A stretch of 26,908 nucleotides of DNA from CAYHPY01 sp964358485 (GTDB lineage Bacteria; Elusimicrobiota; Elusimicrobia; UBA1565; UBA9628), in contig CAYHPY010000046.1 in assembly GCA_964358485.1 (NCBI GenBank), positions 1 through 26,908 on the forward strand. Reading direction: 5' to 3'. This document shows, piece by piece, positions 1 to 6,814 of the stretch. The number at the start of each line of letters is the position of its first letter. Positions within the stretch are counted from its first letter, which is position 1. The notes beneath the pieces are model-generated. The model was not told where the DNA came from and ran no database searches. It worked only from the letters and a program-made list of their open reading frames with translations. Both the position numbers and the translations under genes were made by a program.

Positions 1-1
1 C

Positions 2-1375
2 CCGGCTCCGGCCCCGCCGCCCGTTGTGCAAACCAAGGCGCCGGAAAAATCCCCAGCCGTCTCCGGTGTCGAGGAAGCCCCTTTCGCCTTCCATCCGGGC
101 TACGCCAACCGGACCCCGAAGGCCGAGCCCTCCTTCCTGGCCAAGACCGCCCCGCCTCCCGCCATCACCCCGCCGGCAACCCCGGCTCCGACGCATGTTC
201 CCCTGGAGTGGCACCAGCAAAAGCCGATCGCCCCTCCTCCCCCGGAAAAAGCTCCGCCCGCGCCCACGCCCGGGCCCGCCGCTCCGGCCGCCCATGCCCC
301 GGCCCCCGGTCCCGCCGAATCCGGCCCCACTTCCGATGAGTTCGACAAATTCCTGGCCGACTCGCCTTACGGCCGCCAACAGCGCGTCCTGCTGCGACTG
401 ATCGAGCAAAAGGCGCCGCCCTTCGCCCGCCGCCGGGCCCTGACGACCGTGATGAACCGCATCCCCCAGATCGTCATCGACTCCTCCCGCACCGGCAACG
501 CCATCCGCAGCGGCGCCGAAGGAGACCTCATCGCCCTAAGTCCCGGCCCGGTCGTGTTCGGCCGCCGCCGGTTCCTGTTCGGGGCCAGCGAAACCGTGCT
601 GACCGACTCGCCCCAGGCCTACGCGGCCCTCCGCCTCCCGGTCCCGGAGCTGGCGGCCCTGCGCCAAAACCGCGAGGAAGACAAGCGGGAGGCGTCCTCC
701 TGGGGCATGTCCTCGGTCTATCCCGACGGCAGCCGCCGGGGGACCTTCTCCCAGGAACAGCAGGCCGGCTCCCTGCTCCGGGAACTGCTTCTCTTGGAGA
801 CGCGCAAAAGCGGCCTGGACGCCTCGCCTTACGCCGCTGAGATTTTCGCGGCGGCCGCCCAAATGCTCTTTTTCGACCACCTCCGGAAGGAACGCGACGA
901 CGAGCAATTCCTAGACCCCGAACTTCGCACGGCCTATCTTCAATGGCGCGACGACCCCGAGGAATTCCGGGACCACCTTCTGCACACCTTGGCGGGCGGC
1001 CGGGCCCGGGTGATCGATCCCAAGCGCGCCGGTCCCGGCCTGCAGGCGGACTTCAACCGCCTGGCCATGGTCTCCTGCCCGAAATTTTCCAACGAGGAGC
1101 CGGTCCGCCGCCTTCAGGAAGCTCAGGTCTTCTGGGAAAAGAACACCGCGGCCCTGGAGGAAGCGGGCGCCGTGACCGGCCGCGACGCCTCCGCCGCCCG
1201 CGTCCGGGCCGAGGAGGAATTCAAGGCCGCCCGGGAGGCCCGCGGCGTGCCCCCGGATTTCTGCCCGGCGCGCCTCCAGCGGGAACTGGCCGCTTTGCCC
1301 CGCGTTTTGGAAATGACCGGCGAAGCCCTGGCTGCCGAGCGCGACGCCGCCGCCGGGAGGACCGATGCTCAATAA
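2..1375 (+). CDS. Partial P/A-rich protein of unknown function (5' end outside window)
   Basis: The frame is open from the first complete codon of the window (position 2), so the true start lies upstream; the GTG at 26 is only an internal valine. The first ~100 visible residues are a low-complexity Pro/Ala-rich segment, probably an extended linker. A folded region of ~340 residues follows, beginning near TSDEFDKFLADSPYG, and the last ~100 residues are charged and helical (many Glu/Arg/Ala), possibly a coiled coil. I recognise no family and no catalytic motif. It is the first visible gene of a four-gene operon: its stop overlaps the next start by 11 nt, and GGGAGG (1355-1360) inside its 3' end serves the next gene. 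Together with the FecR-domain and secreted neighbours this points to an envelope role, which is inference. Confidence 0.75.
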   Translation, partial: PAPAPPPVVQTKAPEKSPAVSGVEEAPFAFHPGYANRTPKAEPSFLAKTAPPPAITPPATPAPTHVPLEWHQQKPIAPPPPEKAPPAPTPGPAAPAAHAPAPGPAESGPTSDEFDKFLADSPYGRQQRVLLRLIEQKAPPFARRRALTTVMNRIPQIVIDSSRTGNAIRSGAEGDLIALSPGPVVFGRRRFLFGASETVLTDSPQAYAALRLPVPELAALRQNREEDKREASSWGMSSVYPDGSRRGTFSQEQQAGSLLRELLLLETRKSGLDASPYAAEIFAAAAQMLFFDHLRKERDDEQFLDPELRTAYLQWRDDPEEFRDHLLHTLAGGRARVIDPKRAGPGLQADFNRLAMVSCPKFSNEEPVRRLQEAQVFWEKNTAALEEAGAVTGRDASAARVRAEEEFKAAREARGVPPDFCPARLQRELAALPRVLEMTGEALAAERDAAAGRTDAQ

Positions 1376-1913
1376 TCTTCTATGGGCCGCGCTCCTTTGG
1401 GCGCCCGGCGCCTTCGCCCAGACCATTCCCTACACCCCCCCGTCGGGGATGCTGACCTGCGACCTCCCGTCCCAGGACTGGACGGCCTTCGAGGACGAGG
1501 AGCCCCGGGGACGCGCCCTCCACCTTCTGGGGCCGGACAATCCCTCCGGGAGCTTCCGGACGGGCATCGACATTCATTTTCACGACCCGCGCCGGCCAGG
1601 CTTTCTCCCCGTCAAAGCGGCCGTGTCGCGCCTGCGCCGCGAGGGCGGCCCCACCAACCGGGTGGCCACCCCGATCAAGCGGATCAAAGTAGGGCAAACC
1701 TTGGCCCGGATTTTCCAGGTGAAGGAAGCCCGCCGGGTCCCCTTGGACCTCTCCCCCTCCATCCAGGAGAACCTCCACCACTATGTGGCCGTCGTCGAGG
1801 ACGGAGAGGCCTATTACACGATCCGCCTGTCCTCGACCGAGGACGTCTACCTCGATTTCCGCGACGCCTTTATCGCTTTCTTGAACTCGTTCCGCCCAGG
1901 AGACTCCCGATGA
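1365..1913 (+). CDS. Secreted protein of unknown function
   Basis: The product is 182 aa. The N-terminus MLNNLLWAALLWAPGAFAQ looks like a Sec signal peptide with cleavage after AFA, so the mature protein is probably periplasmic or secreted. The mature part is a single compact domain with alternating beta-type segments (YVAVVEDGEAYYTIRLSS) and ends in DAFIAFLNSFRP. That ending resembles small PsbP-like or lipoprotein-type domains that close with a helix, but I cannot assign a family. The ATG at 1365 is supported by GGGAGG four nucleotides upstream and overlaps the previous gene by 11 nt. The stop (TGA 1911-1913) overlaps the next ATG as ATGA, so translation is probably coupled across the operon. 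Confidence 0.8.
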   Translation: MLNNLLWAALLWAPGAFAQTIPYTPPSGMLTCDLPSQDWTAFEDEEPRGRALHLLGPDNPSGSFRTGIDIHFHDPRRPGFLPVKAAVSRLRREGGPTNRVATPIKRIKVGQTLARIFQVKEARRVPLDLSPSIQENLHHYVAVVEDGEAYYTIRLSSTEDVYLDFRDAFIAFLNSFRPGDSR

Positions 1914-2530
1914 AACCGCTCGTCTTGGTCCTCGCCGCCCTCTTTACCGCCGCCCCCGCGCTGGCCCAGCACGCCGTCCTCAAGGCCTCGGTCGGAACCG
2001 TCCGGGTCCGGGCCATCGGAGAAAAGACCTTCGACCCCGCCGCCGCGGGCGCGCCGCTGCTGTTCGGCGACACCCTGCGGACCGGCCCGGCCTCCCTGGC
2101 CCATGTCCTGTTTCCCGACGGCACGGCCGTGCTCGTCAAGGAAAACGCGACCTTGAATCTCCAGGGCGAGCCCAAGAACCCCCTGATGAACTTCTCGGTT
2201 GGCGAATTTCTCATCGGCCTGCGCCGCAAGCTCGGCAAAGGCGAATCCTTCCGCGTCCGCACCCCCGCCGCCGTCGCCGCCGTCCGGGGCACCCTGTTCT
2301 GGGGCAAGAGCGACGAGAACAAGGACACCGACTACGTCTCCTTCCGGGACACCATCGAAATCCGCGCGGGCGGCAAAAAAGTCCTTTTGGAGGCGGGCCA
2401 CTTCCTGCATGTCCCCTTCGGCAAGGCCCCCGAGGAGCCCAAGGCCTCGACGGTGCCGATGACCTACCTGGACACCTTCGCCGAGGCGGGAAAGATCGAA
2501 GACTTCAAGGAGCGGGTGGACCTGCCGTGA
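1910..2530 (+). CDS. FecR-domain secreted protein
   Basis: The product is 206 aa with a signal peptide (MKPLVLVLAALFTAAPALAQ). The mature part carries a FecR-like domain: the segment around LLFGDTLRTGP, then FPDGTAVLVKENATLNLQG, and then the characteristic TPAAVAAVRGTLF motif. In known FecR proteins this domain is periplasmic and passes signals from an outer-membrane receptor to a sigma factor. In many other bacteria it is a stand-alone secreted beta-helical domain of unclear role. No transmembrane anti-sigma part is present, so the second type is more likely here. The start ATG at 1910 overlaps the previous stop (ATGA) and is preceded by CAGGAG. The stop overlaps the GTG of the next gene. 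Confidence 0.85.
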   Translation: MKPLVLVLAALFTAAPALAQHAVLKASVGTVRVRAIGEKTFDPAAAGAPLLFGDTLRTGPASLAHVLFPDGTAVLVKENATLNLQGEPKNPLMNFSVGEFLIGLRRKLGKGESFRVRTPAAVAAVRGTLFWGKSDENKDTDYVSFRDTIEIRAGGKKVLLEAGHFLHVPFGKAPEEPKASTVPMTYLDTFAEAGKIEDFKERVDLP

Positions 2531-2934
2531 TCCTGCAGATCTTTCTCTTCGCCTGCATCGGGGTGGCGATGGAGGTGGTCTTCACCGCCCTGTGCGACTA
2601 CCGCGTCACGCGCAGCCGGCGCTTGATGGGCTTCTCTTATATCTGGATGCTGCCCATCTACGGGATGACGCCGCTTTTTTTGAGCGTCCTTTATCCCCGC
2701 ATGGAGGGGATTCTGATGCCGTTTCGGATCATCATCTACACGATCCTGCTGTTGTTGATGGAATACGCGACCGGCTGGATTCTGCGCAAGACCACCGGGG
2801 ATTGCCCCTGGGAGCCCGGCTACCGCGGCAAGCGCTGGGCCATCGACGGCCTGGTCCGCCTGGACTACGCCCCCGCCTGGGCCGTGGCGTGCCTCATCTT
2901 CGAGCGGCTTTACCTGGCCCTGCGCTGGCTGTAG
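2527..2934 (+). CDS. TMEM229 / CmpB-like integral membrane protein
   Basis: The product is 135 aa with about four hydrophobic segments. The GTG start overlaps the previous stop by four bases (GTGA). The motif series ends the first helix with ME.VFTA, then has W.LPIYG, then EYATGWILRKTTGDCPWE, then a final segment LDYAPAWAVACLIFERLY. From memory this matches the eukaryotic TMEM229 proteins, which share CEVMFTA, FIYG, WEFTTGFILR..ACPWDY and LEYAVPWF..ALIMEQ in the same order, and the related bacterial family called putative ABC transporter type IV (CmpB). The biochemical function of that family is not known to me. It closes an operon of secreted or envelope proteins; no SD of its own is evident, consistent with coupling. 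Confidence 0.75.
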   Translation: MILQIFLFACIGVAMEVVFTALCDYRVTRSRRLMGFSYIWMLPIYGMTPLFLSVLYPRMEGILMPFRIIIYTILLLLMEYATGWILRKTTGDCPWEPGYRGKRWAIDGLVRLDYAPAWAVACLIFERLYLALRWL

Positions 2935-2979
2935 GGCGGGGCGACTGGCTGCTCAAAACCAATCCTCGCCACCCATAAA
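2935..2979 (+). other. Short spacer between the envelope operon and the antitoxin remnant
   Basis: No gene is seen. The spacer ends in CATAAA directly before the ATG at 2980, which could be a residual -10 element. Confidence 0.4.
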
Positions 2980-3042
2980 ATGAGAAAGGAATACGATTTC
3001 TCAAAGACCAAGAGGAATCCATATGCGAGGGCACTCAAAAGA
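2980..3042 (+). pseudogene. N-terminal remnant of a BrnA/CopG-like antitoxin
   Basis: Translation from the ATG at 2980 gives MRKEYDFSKTKRNPYARALK. I recognise this as the conserved N-terminus of BrnA/CopG-type antitoxins, normally followed by an ITIRLD ribbon-helix-helix segment. Here the match stops after about 21 codons and runs into a Pro/Ser/Arg stretch encoded by a 15-bp tandem duplication. The helical DNA-binding part is missing, so the gene is broken. The frame stays open for 46 codons and joins HicB in phase, so a 118-aa fusion could in principle be made. No toxin partner of the Brn type is seen upstream. The family assignment rests on memory of the motif. Confidence 0.6.
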
Positions 3043-3050
3043 CGCCCCCC

Positions 3051-3084
3051 CCTTCCCAGTCGAAGCCTTCCCAGTCGAAGCCTT
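3051..3084 (+). repeat. 15-bp tandem duplication (two copies) upstream of HicBA
   Basis: CCTTCCCAGTCGAAG occurs at 3051-3065 and again at 3066-3080, followed by a partial third CCTT. It lies at the junction between the antitoxin remnant and the HicBA promoter. It may mark the breakpoint or serve as a repeated operator; the sequence cannot separate these. Confidence 0.85.
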
Positions 3085-3102
3085 GTTGATAAGGCCATTT
3101 CC

Positions 3103-3111
3103 TGTTATACT
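3103..3111 (+). promoter_or_regulatory. Extended -10 promoter of HicBA
   Basis: TGT-TATACT is an extended -10 element ending 6 nt before the HicB ATG. TTGATA (3086-3091, spacer 14) and TTGTTG (3083-3088, spacer 17) are weak -35 candidates. Transcription would start at about the A of the ATG, and no SD is present. Confidence 0.6.
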
Positions 3112-3117
3112 GGGACC

Positions 3118-3336
3118 ATGAAGACCTACAAGTTCCCCGTGGTCATCGAGAAGGACGAGGACGGCTACTTCATCGGAATCGTTCCGGATTTGAAGGGGTG
3201 CCACACCCAGGCCAAGACCCTCGCCGAACTCGAGAAACGTCTGAAGGAAGTCATCTCTCTTTGCCTGAACGTCGAGCGAAAGCACTTCCATCAGAACAAG
3301 TTCATCGGACTCCATCAAGTAGAACTGACGGCTTGA
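3118..3336 (+). CDS. hicB: HicB-type antitoxin (short form)
   Basis: The product is 72 aa with the partial RNase-H-like HicB fold: PVVIEKDEDGYFIGIVPDL, then KGCHTQAKTLAELEKRLKEV. HicB proteins bind and neutralise the HicA mRNA interferase. This version lacks the C-terminal ribbon-helix-helix or HTH domain of longer HicB proteins, so it may not bind the operator itself, or may regulate differently. The ATG at 3118 is chosen because the HicB fold begins here and TATACT lies just 6 nt upstream. The frame is however open back to 2980, through a BrnA/CopG-like antitoxin remnant. Its stop overlaps the TTG start of HicA (TTGA), the usual tight pairing of a toxin-antitoxin operon. Confidence 0.85.
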   Translation: MKTYKFPVVIEKDEDGYFIGIVPDLKGCHTQAKTLAELEKRLKEVISLCLNVERKHFHQNKFIGLHQVELTA

Positions 3337-3566
3337 CCAGACTTCCCGTAGTTTCATCCACCCAGATGGCCCGAGTCCTTCGCCATCTGGGTTTTGATTT
3401 GTTGCGGCAAAAAGGAAGCCATGCCTATTATCGCCACCCCGATGGGCGATCGACCGTTCTGCCGATTCATCGTGGAGAGGACCTGGGGCGGGGCCTCCTG
3501 CGCGCAATCCTAAGGGACATCGAGGTTACTCCGCTCGAATTTGAGCGCCTTAGGACGGAAATCTGA
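3333..3566 (+). CDS. hicA: HicA-type mRNA interferase toxin
   Basis: The product is 77 aa when read from TTG 3333, which overlaps the HicB stop as TTGA. It shows the HicA double-stranded-RNA-binding-like fold: an N-terminal helix (TQMARVLRHLGFDLLRQ), then KGSHAYYRHPDGR with the catalytic histidine of the GSH motif at about residue 30, then TVLPIHRGEDLGRGLLRAIL. HicA toxins cleave mRNA and slow growth until HicB is resynthesised. The conserved residues are intact, so the toxin is probably functional. The order here is antitoxin first. The alternative GTG/ATG starts upstream in frame would lie inside HicB and are less likely. Confidence 0.87.
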   Translation: MTRLPVVSSTQMARVLRHLGFDLLRQKGSHAYYRHPDGRSTVLPIHRGEDLGRGLLRAILRDIEVTPLEFERLRTEI

Positions 3567-3590
3567 CGAGGGCACGGGGATAATTCCCCC

Positions 3591-3623
3591 AGGCCCCTGA
3601 CCCGCCCTTCCTCATAGGGGCCT
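3591..3623 (+). repeat. Inverted repeat upstream of the amidase promoter
   Basis: AGGCCCCT (3591-3598) and AGGGGCCT (3616-3623) form a perfect 8-bp stem with a 17-nt loop. The right arm touches the TTGACA box at 3623. No T-run follows, so it is as likely an operator as a weak terminator for HicBA. Confidence 0.4.
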
Positions 3624-3651
3624 TGACAACGCAAGGTCCGCCTGTTATACA
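3623..3651 (+). promoter_or_regulatory. Consensus-like sigma70 promoter of the amidase
   Basis: TTGACA (3623-3628) and TATACA (3646-3651) are separated by 17 nt, with TG at 3643-3644 giving an extended -10. The predicted transcription start falls at about the GTG at 3659, so the mRNA would be leaderless. Confidence 0.75.
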
Positions 3652-3658
3652 TACCCCT

Positions 3659-4411
3659 GTGAGAGGCATTTCCGGAATTTTTCTCATCCTGGCCGCCGTC
3701 GGCGCCGCCCACGCCAACGGCGAGCGCCGCGCGCCCCCATCTTGGGCAAACCCCCGGCCAGCCGCCGCCCCCCCGCCGCAAATTATCCTGGACCCCGGCC
3801 ACGGCGGCGAGGACCTGGGGGCCGTCGTCCATGGGAAAAAAGAGAAGGACATCGCCCTTTCGGTGGCCCGGCGTCTGCAAGCCCTTCTCGCGGAAACCGG
3901 CGGCGCGGCCGCGCGGTTGACCCGGGACTCGGACGTTTTCCTTCCCTTGGACGAGCGCGTCAGTTCCAGCCTGCTCTGGGGCGGCAAGGCCTTCATTTCA
4001 TTGCATGTCAACGAAATCCGGCACAAGAAAATGAGCGGCATGACCGTTTACGCCTACGGCCGGTCCAAGTCCTACCACCGGGACCGCCGGAGAAAACACA
4101 AGGTCGCCCCTTTGGCGCCGCCTCCCCGCGCCCAGGCCATGGAAAGCGCGGCGTTCGCCTCGGTGGTCGCGCGAAATTTAAGGGAGGAAGGGCTGAAGGT
4201 GGACCCGCCGGGGCGGGCGGAGTTCTACGTTCTCAAAAACCCCGCCATCCCCAGCATCCTCATCGAACTGGGCTACCTCAGCAATCCGGCCGAGGCCAAA
4301 TCCCTGCAGGACCCGGCCTATCAGGACCGGCTGGCCCGCACGATCGCCTCCGCGGTCCGGGAATACTTAGACGGCACGGAGCGCGTGCCCCCCGGCGTCG
4401 CGGCCCGCTGA
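3659..4411 (+). CDS. N-acetylmuramoyl-L-alanine amidase (amidase_3), secreted
   Basis: The product is 250 aa from GTG 3659. It starts with a signal peptide (VRGISGIFLILAAVGAAHA), followed by a short Pro/Ala linker and an amidase_3 domain from ILDPGHGG to REYLDG. The zinc ligands of the family are visible as His48 (DPGHGG), Glu62 (KEKDIAL) and His116 (SLHVN), and the catalytic Glu203 sits in LIELGYLSN. Such enzymes cut the bond between muramic acid and the stem peptide, acting in cell separation or wall turnover. The open frame extends back to TTG 3623, but that codon lies in the -35 box, so GTG 3659 is preferred. No LysM or AMIN domain is present. It abuts the convergent downstream gene with no spacer. 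Confidence 0.9.
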   Translation: MRGISGIFLILAAVGAAHANGERRAPPSWANPRPAAAPPPQIILDPGHGGEDLGAVVHGKKEKDIALSVARRLQALLAETGGAAARLTRDSDVFLPLDERVSSSLLWGGKAFISLHVNEIRHKKMSGMTVYAYGRSKSYHRDRRRKHKVAPLAPPPRAQAMESAAFASVVARNLREEGLKVDPPGRAEFYVLKNPAIPSILIELGYLSNPAEAKSLQDPAYQDRLARTIASAVREYLDGTERVPPGVAAR

Positions 4412-5071
4412 TTACCGCTCGTAGCGGGTGTTGACGTTGACGTCCCGGGTATAGATGTCGGGTTTGCCCGAACCCATCAGGTAGCCGACTCCGGCGCCCA
4501 CCGCGGCTCCGATCGCCAAGCCCGCGACGATGCCGATGGGTCCGCCCAGGATGCCGAGGAGTCCCCCGACCAGGCCGCCGATCAGGCCGCCCTTCATCAT
4601 GTGTCCGCGGACATAGGAGGCGCGGTCGTCGATCTGGACGGTCTGCCGGGTTCCGGTGCGGACCTCGGTATAGGCGCCCTCGTAGTGATGCTCGGTGATG
4701 GTGCGCGGGAAGCGATGCTGATGGCGGCCGTAGCAGTCGCGGTCATGCCAGCCGTAGTCGTGGCGGCGTCCATGATGATCGATCGGACCGTGATAGCCGT
4801 CGTAGTAGATGTCGTCGTAGATGACGCGGGTGGTGTCGTATTCCCGGGCCGGATGGTAGTTGCGGTCCTCGAAGGGCTCCTCGGCGATGATGGTGACGGG
4901 GCCGTCCTTGCGGGGCACGCCTCCGTCGACGACCTGCGCCATGGCGGCGGGGCTGACGGCCGCGGCTTCAAGAGCCCGCATGCTGGGGCCGGTCAGATTG
5001 GCCGGAACGGCCTCCGCGGCGGCGGAAATGGAAAAAGCCATAACGACGATGAGGGAAAGGAGAGCGTTCAT
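4412..5071 (-). CDS. Secreted His/Tyr-rich glycine-zipper protein
   Basis: The product is 219 aa with a signal peptide (MNALLSLIVVMAFSISAAAEA). The middle part (about residues 85-130) is very rich in His, Tyr, Asp and Arg, for example YDDIYYDGYHGPIDHHGRR, which could bind metal ions. The C-terminal third is a long hydrophobic glycine-zipper segment with repeated GG and GLxGG spacing (GGLIGGLVGGLLGILGG and AIGAAVGAGVGYLMG). Glycine-zipper proteins often insert into the outer membrane or form helical hairpins. The start ATG has GGAGGA upstream. The stop codon is directly adjacent to the amidase stop on the other strand. I know no specific function; the metal-binding idea is inference. Confidence 0.8.
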   Translation of the reverse strand: MNALLSLIVVMAFSISAAAEAVPANLTGPSMRALEAAAVSPAAMAQVVDGGVPRKDGPVTIIAEEPFEDRNYHPAREYDTTRVIYDDIYYDGYHGPIDHHGRRHDYGWHDRDCYGRHQHRFPRTITEHHYEGAYTEVRTGTRQTVQIDDRASYVRGHMMKGGLIGGLVGGLLGILGGPIGIVAGLAIGAAVGAGVGYLMGSGKPDIYTRDVNVNTRYER

Positions 5072-5103
5072 GGGGTCCTCCGAAAGAATATTCCGACCGC
5101 TTT

Positions 5104-5112
5104 ATTTTATCA
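5104..5112 (-). promoter_or_regulatory. Extended -10 promoter of the glycine-zipper gene
   Basis: On the minus strand the sequence reads TGATAAAAT, an extended -10 element. It gives a leader of about 25 nt that carries the GGAGGA site before the ATG at 5071. No good -35 is visible. Confidence 0.5.
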
Positions 5113-5164
5113 CGGGACGCCAGAATCCCCCTAAGTCCTTTGGTTCCCTTTTCTCGCCCCAAAA

Positions 5165-5222
5165 GGCCTAGGCCAAATTGGGTCTTTAGACCTATCCGGT
5201 AAGTTTCCACCCCCCAAGGGGG
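5165..5222. repeat. Cluster of three short palindromes in a divergent intergenic region
   Basis: The 211-bp gap between the two divergent genes holds GGCCTAGGCC (5165-5174), GGTCT-TT-AGACC (5181-5192) and CCCCC-AA-GGGGG (5211-5222). These could be operator sites or short hairpins in the leader of the downstream gene. The rest of the gap contains no gene that I can support. Confidence 0.5.
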
Positions 5223-5282
5223 TAATGTCTCCAGGCCCGGATCTCGACGCAACGAGTCTCCCCGGGCCAGGAGAATTTAGCC

Positions 5283-6152
5283 ATGGAAATCGGAACCCGC
5301 AACTGGGTCATCATCGGAGGCAGTTTTGGAATCCTGACCTTGCTCATCGTCGCCAACCAATACGAGGACCGGCCCCGCGCCGCAACCGTCCCTTCTCCGG
5401 CGCAAACGGCGCCGGCCCCGGAAATCAGCGCGCCGCCGGCGCCTTCGCCCGAGGAAATCCGGGAGCACGCCCTGCAAACGCTGGAGGACGGGGACGAAAA
5501 GGAAATTCGCACGCTTCTCTCGGAGGCCGGCAAGCCGGGCGGGGCTCGAGGGAAAGCCGTCTACGCCAAGCTTTCGGAGCTTTCCGAGAAAGGCTCCCTG
5601 CCGGGAGAACTCGCCTGCGGGGCCCTCAAGAGAACCGGCGGGTCCAAGGCCATCGAGCCGATCACGGCAATCCTCAAATCCACGGATTCCCGGGCCGTGG
5701 TCGCCCATTGCGCGGTGACCCTCCAGGATTACGCCAAGGCGGAGCTCTTGCCCGGCGTCCTGGAGCGCCTGGACGCCCTGGGGATGCTGGAGCGCAACGG
5801 CCTGATGCCGTGGATCGATCGGGACCTGCTCAACGCCTCCCTGGGTAAAGCCCAAGGCGCCGACCTCCTGCGGGGGATGAAGGTGCTCCGCAATCGTCCC
5901 TCCCTCGTTTCCTCGGGGATGGACGCCCTGGCCCGGGGCCTGGAGGATGCCGACCCGATGCTCCGCATGACCGCGGCCGAGGCGATCAAGAAAGCCGTGG
6001 CCGCCAAGCGGCTGGACCCCGCCCAGGGGCGGGGCCTTCTGGCCGGACGGTTGGACCGGGAAACCGAGCCGGTGCTCCGCGCCGAGCTCACCGGCGGCAT
6101 CGAGGTGGCCCAAGGGCTCCTGGAGACCGAGACCGTCTCCGCACAGCCCTGA
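5283..6152 (+). CDS. Membrane-anchored HEAT-like helical-repeat protein
   Basis: The product is 289 aa. Residues ~8-24 (WVIIGGSFGILTLLIVA) form one N-terminal membrane anchor. A Pro/Ala-rich linker to about residue 58 follows, then a series of paired helices ending near residue 280. Segments such as SKAIEPITAILKSTDSRAVV and DADPMLRMTAAEAIKKAV resemble HEAT/Armadillo-type repeats, which act as protein-binding scaffolds. The bulk would face the periplasm. The ATG has AGGAG about 9 nt upstream. The gene stands alone, with two hairpins directly after its stop. No enzyme motif is seen and the partner is unknown. Confidence 0.75.
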   Translation: MEIGTRNWVIIGGSFGILTLLIVANQYEDRPRAATVPSPAQTAPAPEISAPPAPSPEEIREHALQTLEDGDEKEIRTLLSEAGKPGGARGKAVYAKLSELSEKGSLPGELACGALKRTGGSKAIEPITAILKSTDSRAVVAHCAVTLQDYAKAELLPGVLERLDALGMLERNGLMPWIDRDLLNASLGKAQGADLLRGMKVLRNRPSLVSSGMDALARGLEDADPMLRMTAAEAIKKAVAAKRLDPAQGRGLLAGRLDRETEPVLRAELTGGIEVAQGLLETETVSAQP

Positions 6153-6159
6153 TTGAACC

Positions 6160-6183
6160 GGAGCGGCCCCGGGCGGCCGCTCC
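6160..6183 (+). repeat. GC hairpin directly after the helical-repeat gene
   Basis: GGAGCGGCC (6160-6168) pairs with GGCCGCTCC (6175-6183) around a 6-nt loop. No T-run follows; it precedes the strong terminator at 6196. Confidence 0.6.
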
Positions 6184-6195
6184 GGCCCGCTTTAA

Positions 6196-6232
6196 GGAGC
6201 CCCCCTTCCTCGGCAGGGGGGCTCCCCTTTTT
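6196..6232 (+). terminator. Rho-independent terminator
   Basis: GGAGCCCCCC (6196-6205) and GGGGGGCTCC (6216-6225) form a perfect 10-bp stem with a 10-nt loop, followed by CC and TTTTT (6228-6232). It ends the 5283-6152 transcript and insulates the sigma-factor operon. Confidence 0.9.
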
Positions 6233-6238
6233 AGTTTG

Positions 6239-6244
6239 TAAGAT
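6239..6244 (+). promoter_or_regulatory. Possible -10 of the sigma-factor operon
   Basis: TAAGAT lies 9 nt before the ATG at 6254. No SD sequence and no convincing -35 are seen, and the -35 position would fall inside the terminator hairpin. An autoregulatory ECF promoter is possible but not recognisable. Confidence 0.35.
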
Positions 6245-6253
6245 TTTAGCCCC

Positions 6254-6814
6254 ATGGACGGTATAGGAAAAGAGGACCCGGCGAGCGCAGTGGACGACAC
6301 CATCCGACGACTCATCGAACTGCACGCGGACAAAGCCTACGCCATCGCCTTTCGGATGACGGGCAACGCCGCCGACGCCGGAGACCTCGCGCAGGAGGCG
6401 TTCCTGAGAGCCATGAAATACCACCACTCTTACGACCAAGGCCTTCCCTTCGAAGGCTGGATTTACCAGATCATCCGCAACATCTACCTCGGCTCGCTGG
6501 AGCGCGAGGCCCGCCGGCGCTCGGTTCCCCTGTCCCACTCCCTTCACGAGGACTCCCTGACCCTGGAAGAAGTCCTGCCCGATCCCGCCCCCGGCCCCGA
6601 GCGCGCCGCCGAGACCGCGGGCACGGGCGCGGAGGTCCGGGCCGCCCTGGAAACCCTGAGCCCTCCTTTAAAGATGGCGGTCGTGCTGGTGGACCTGGAA
6701 GGAGTGGAGCGGGAGGACGCCGCCCGGGCTTTGGGCTGTTCGATCTCGGCCCTGGACGTCCGCCTGCACCGGGCCCGAGCCGCGCTCCGCAAAAAGTTCG
6801 AGGAGAGACAATGA
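6254..6814 (+). CDS. ECF-type RNA polymerase sigma factor
   Basis: The product is 186 aa, the usual length for ECF sigma factors. Region 2 spans about residues 20-90, with AYAIAFRMTGNAADAGDLAQ, then EAFLRAMKY and FEGWIYQIIRNIYL. A variable linker follows, then region 4 at about residues 130-184, with LSPPLKMAVVLVDLEGVERE and then DAARALGCSISALDVRLHRA, a typical helix-turn-helix. It directs RNA polymerase to a small regulon. Its stop overlaps the start of a zinc anti-sigma gene (ATGA), the classic arrangement for a sigma/anti-sigma pair. The signal and regulon are unknown. A PrsW-type protease, a family known to cleave such anti-sigma factors, is encoded at 15582-16520. Confidence 0.93.
   Translation: MDGIGKEDPASAVDDTIRRLIELHADKAYAIAFRMTGNAADAGDLAQEAFLRAMKYHHSYDQGLPFEGWIYQIIRNIYLGSLEREARRRSVPLSHSLHEDSLTLEEVLPDPAPGPERAAETAGTGAEVRAALETLSPPLKMAVVLVDLEGVEREDAARALGCSISALDVRLHRARAALRKKFEERQ

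Noticed and set aside
181..320. Repetitive CCGGC-rich stretch as a possible DNA repeat
   Set aside because: There is no regular period; it is codon bias in a Pro/Ala-rich linker.
5165..5222. Riboswitch in the leader of the 5283 gene
   Set aside because: Three short palindromes are present but no conserved riboswitch core is recognised and no clear promoter precedes them.
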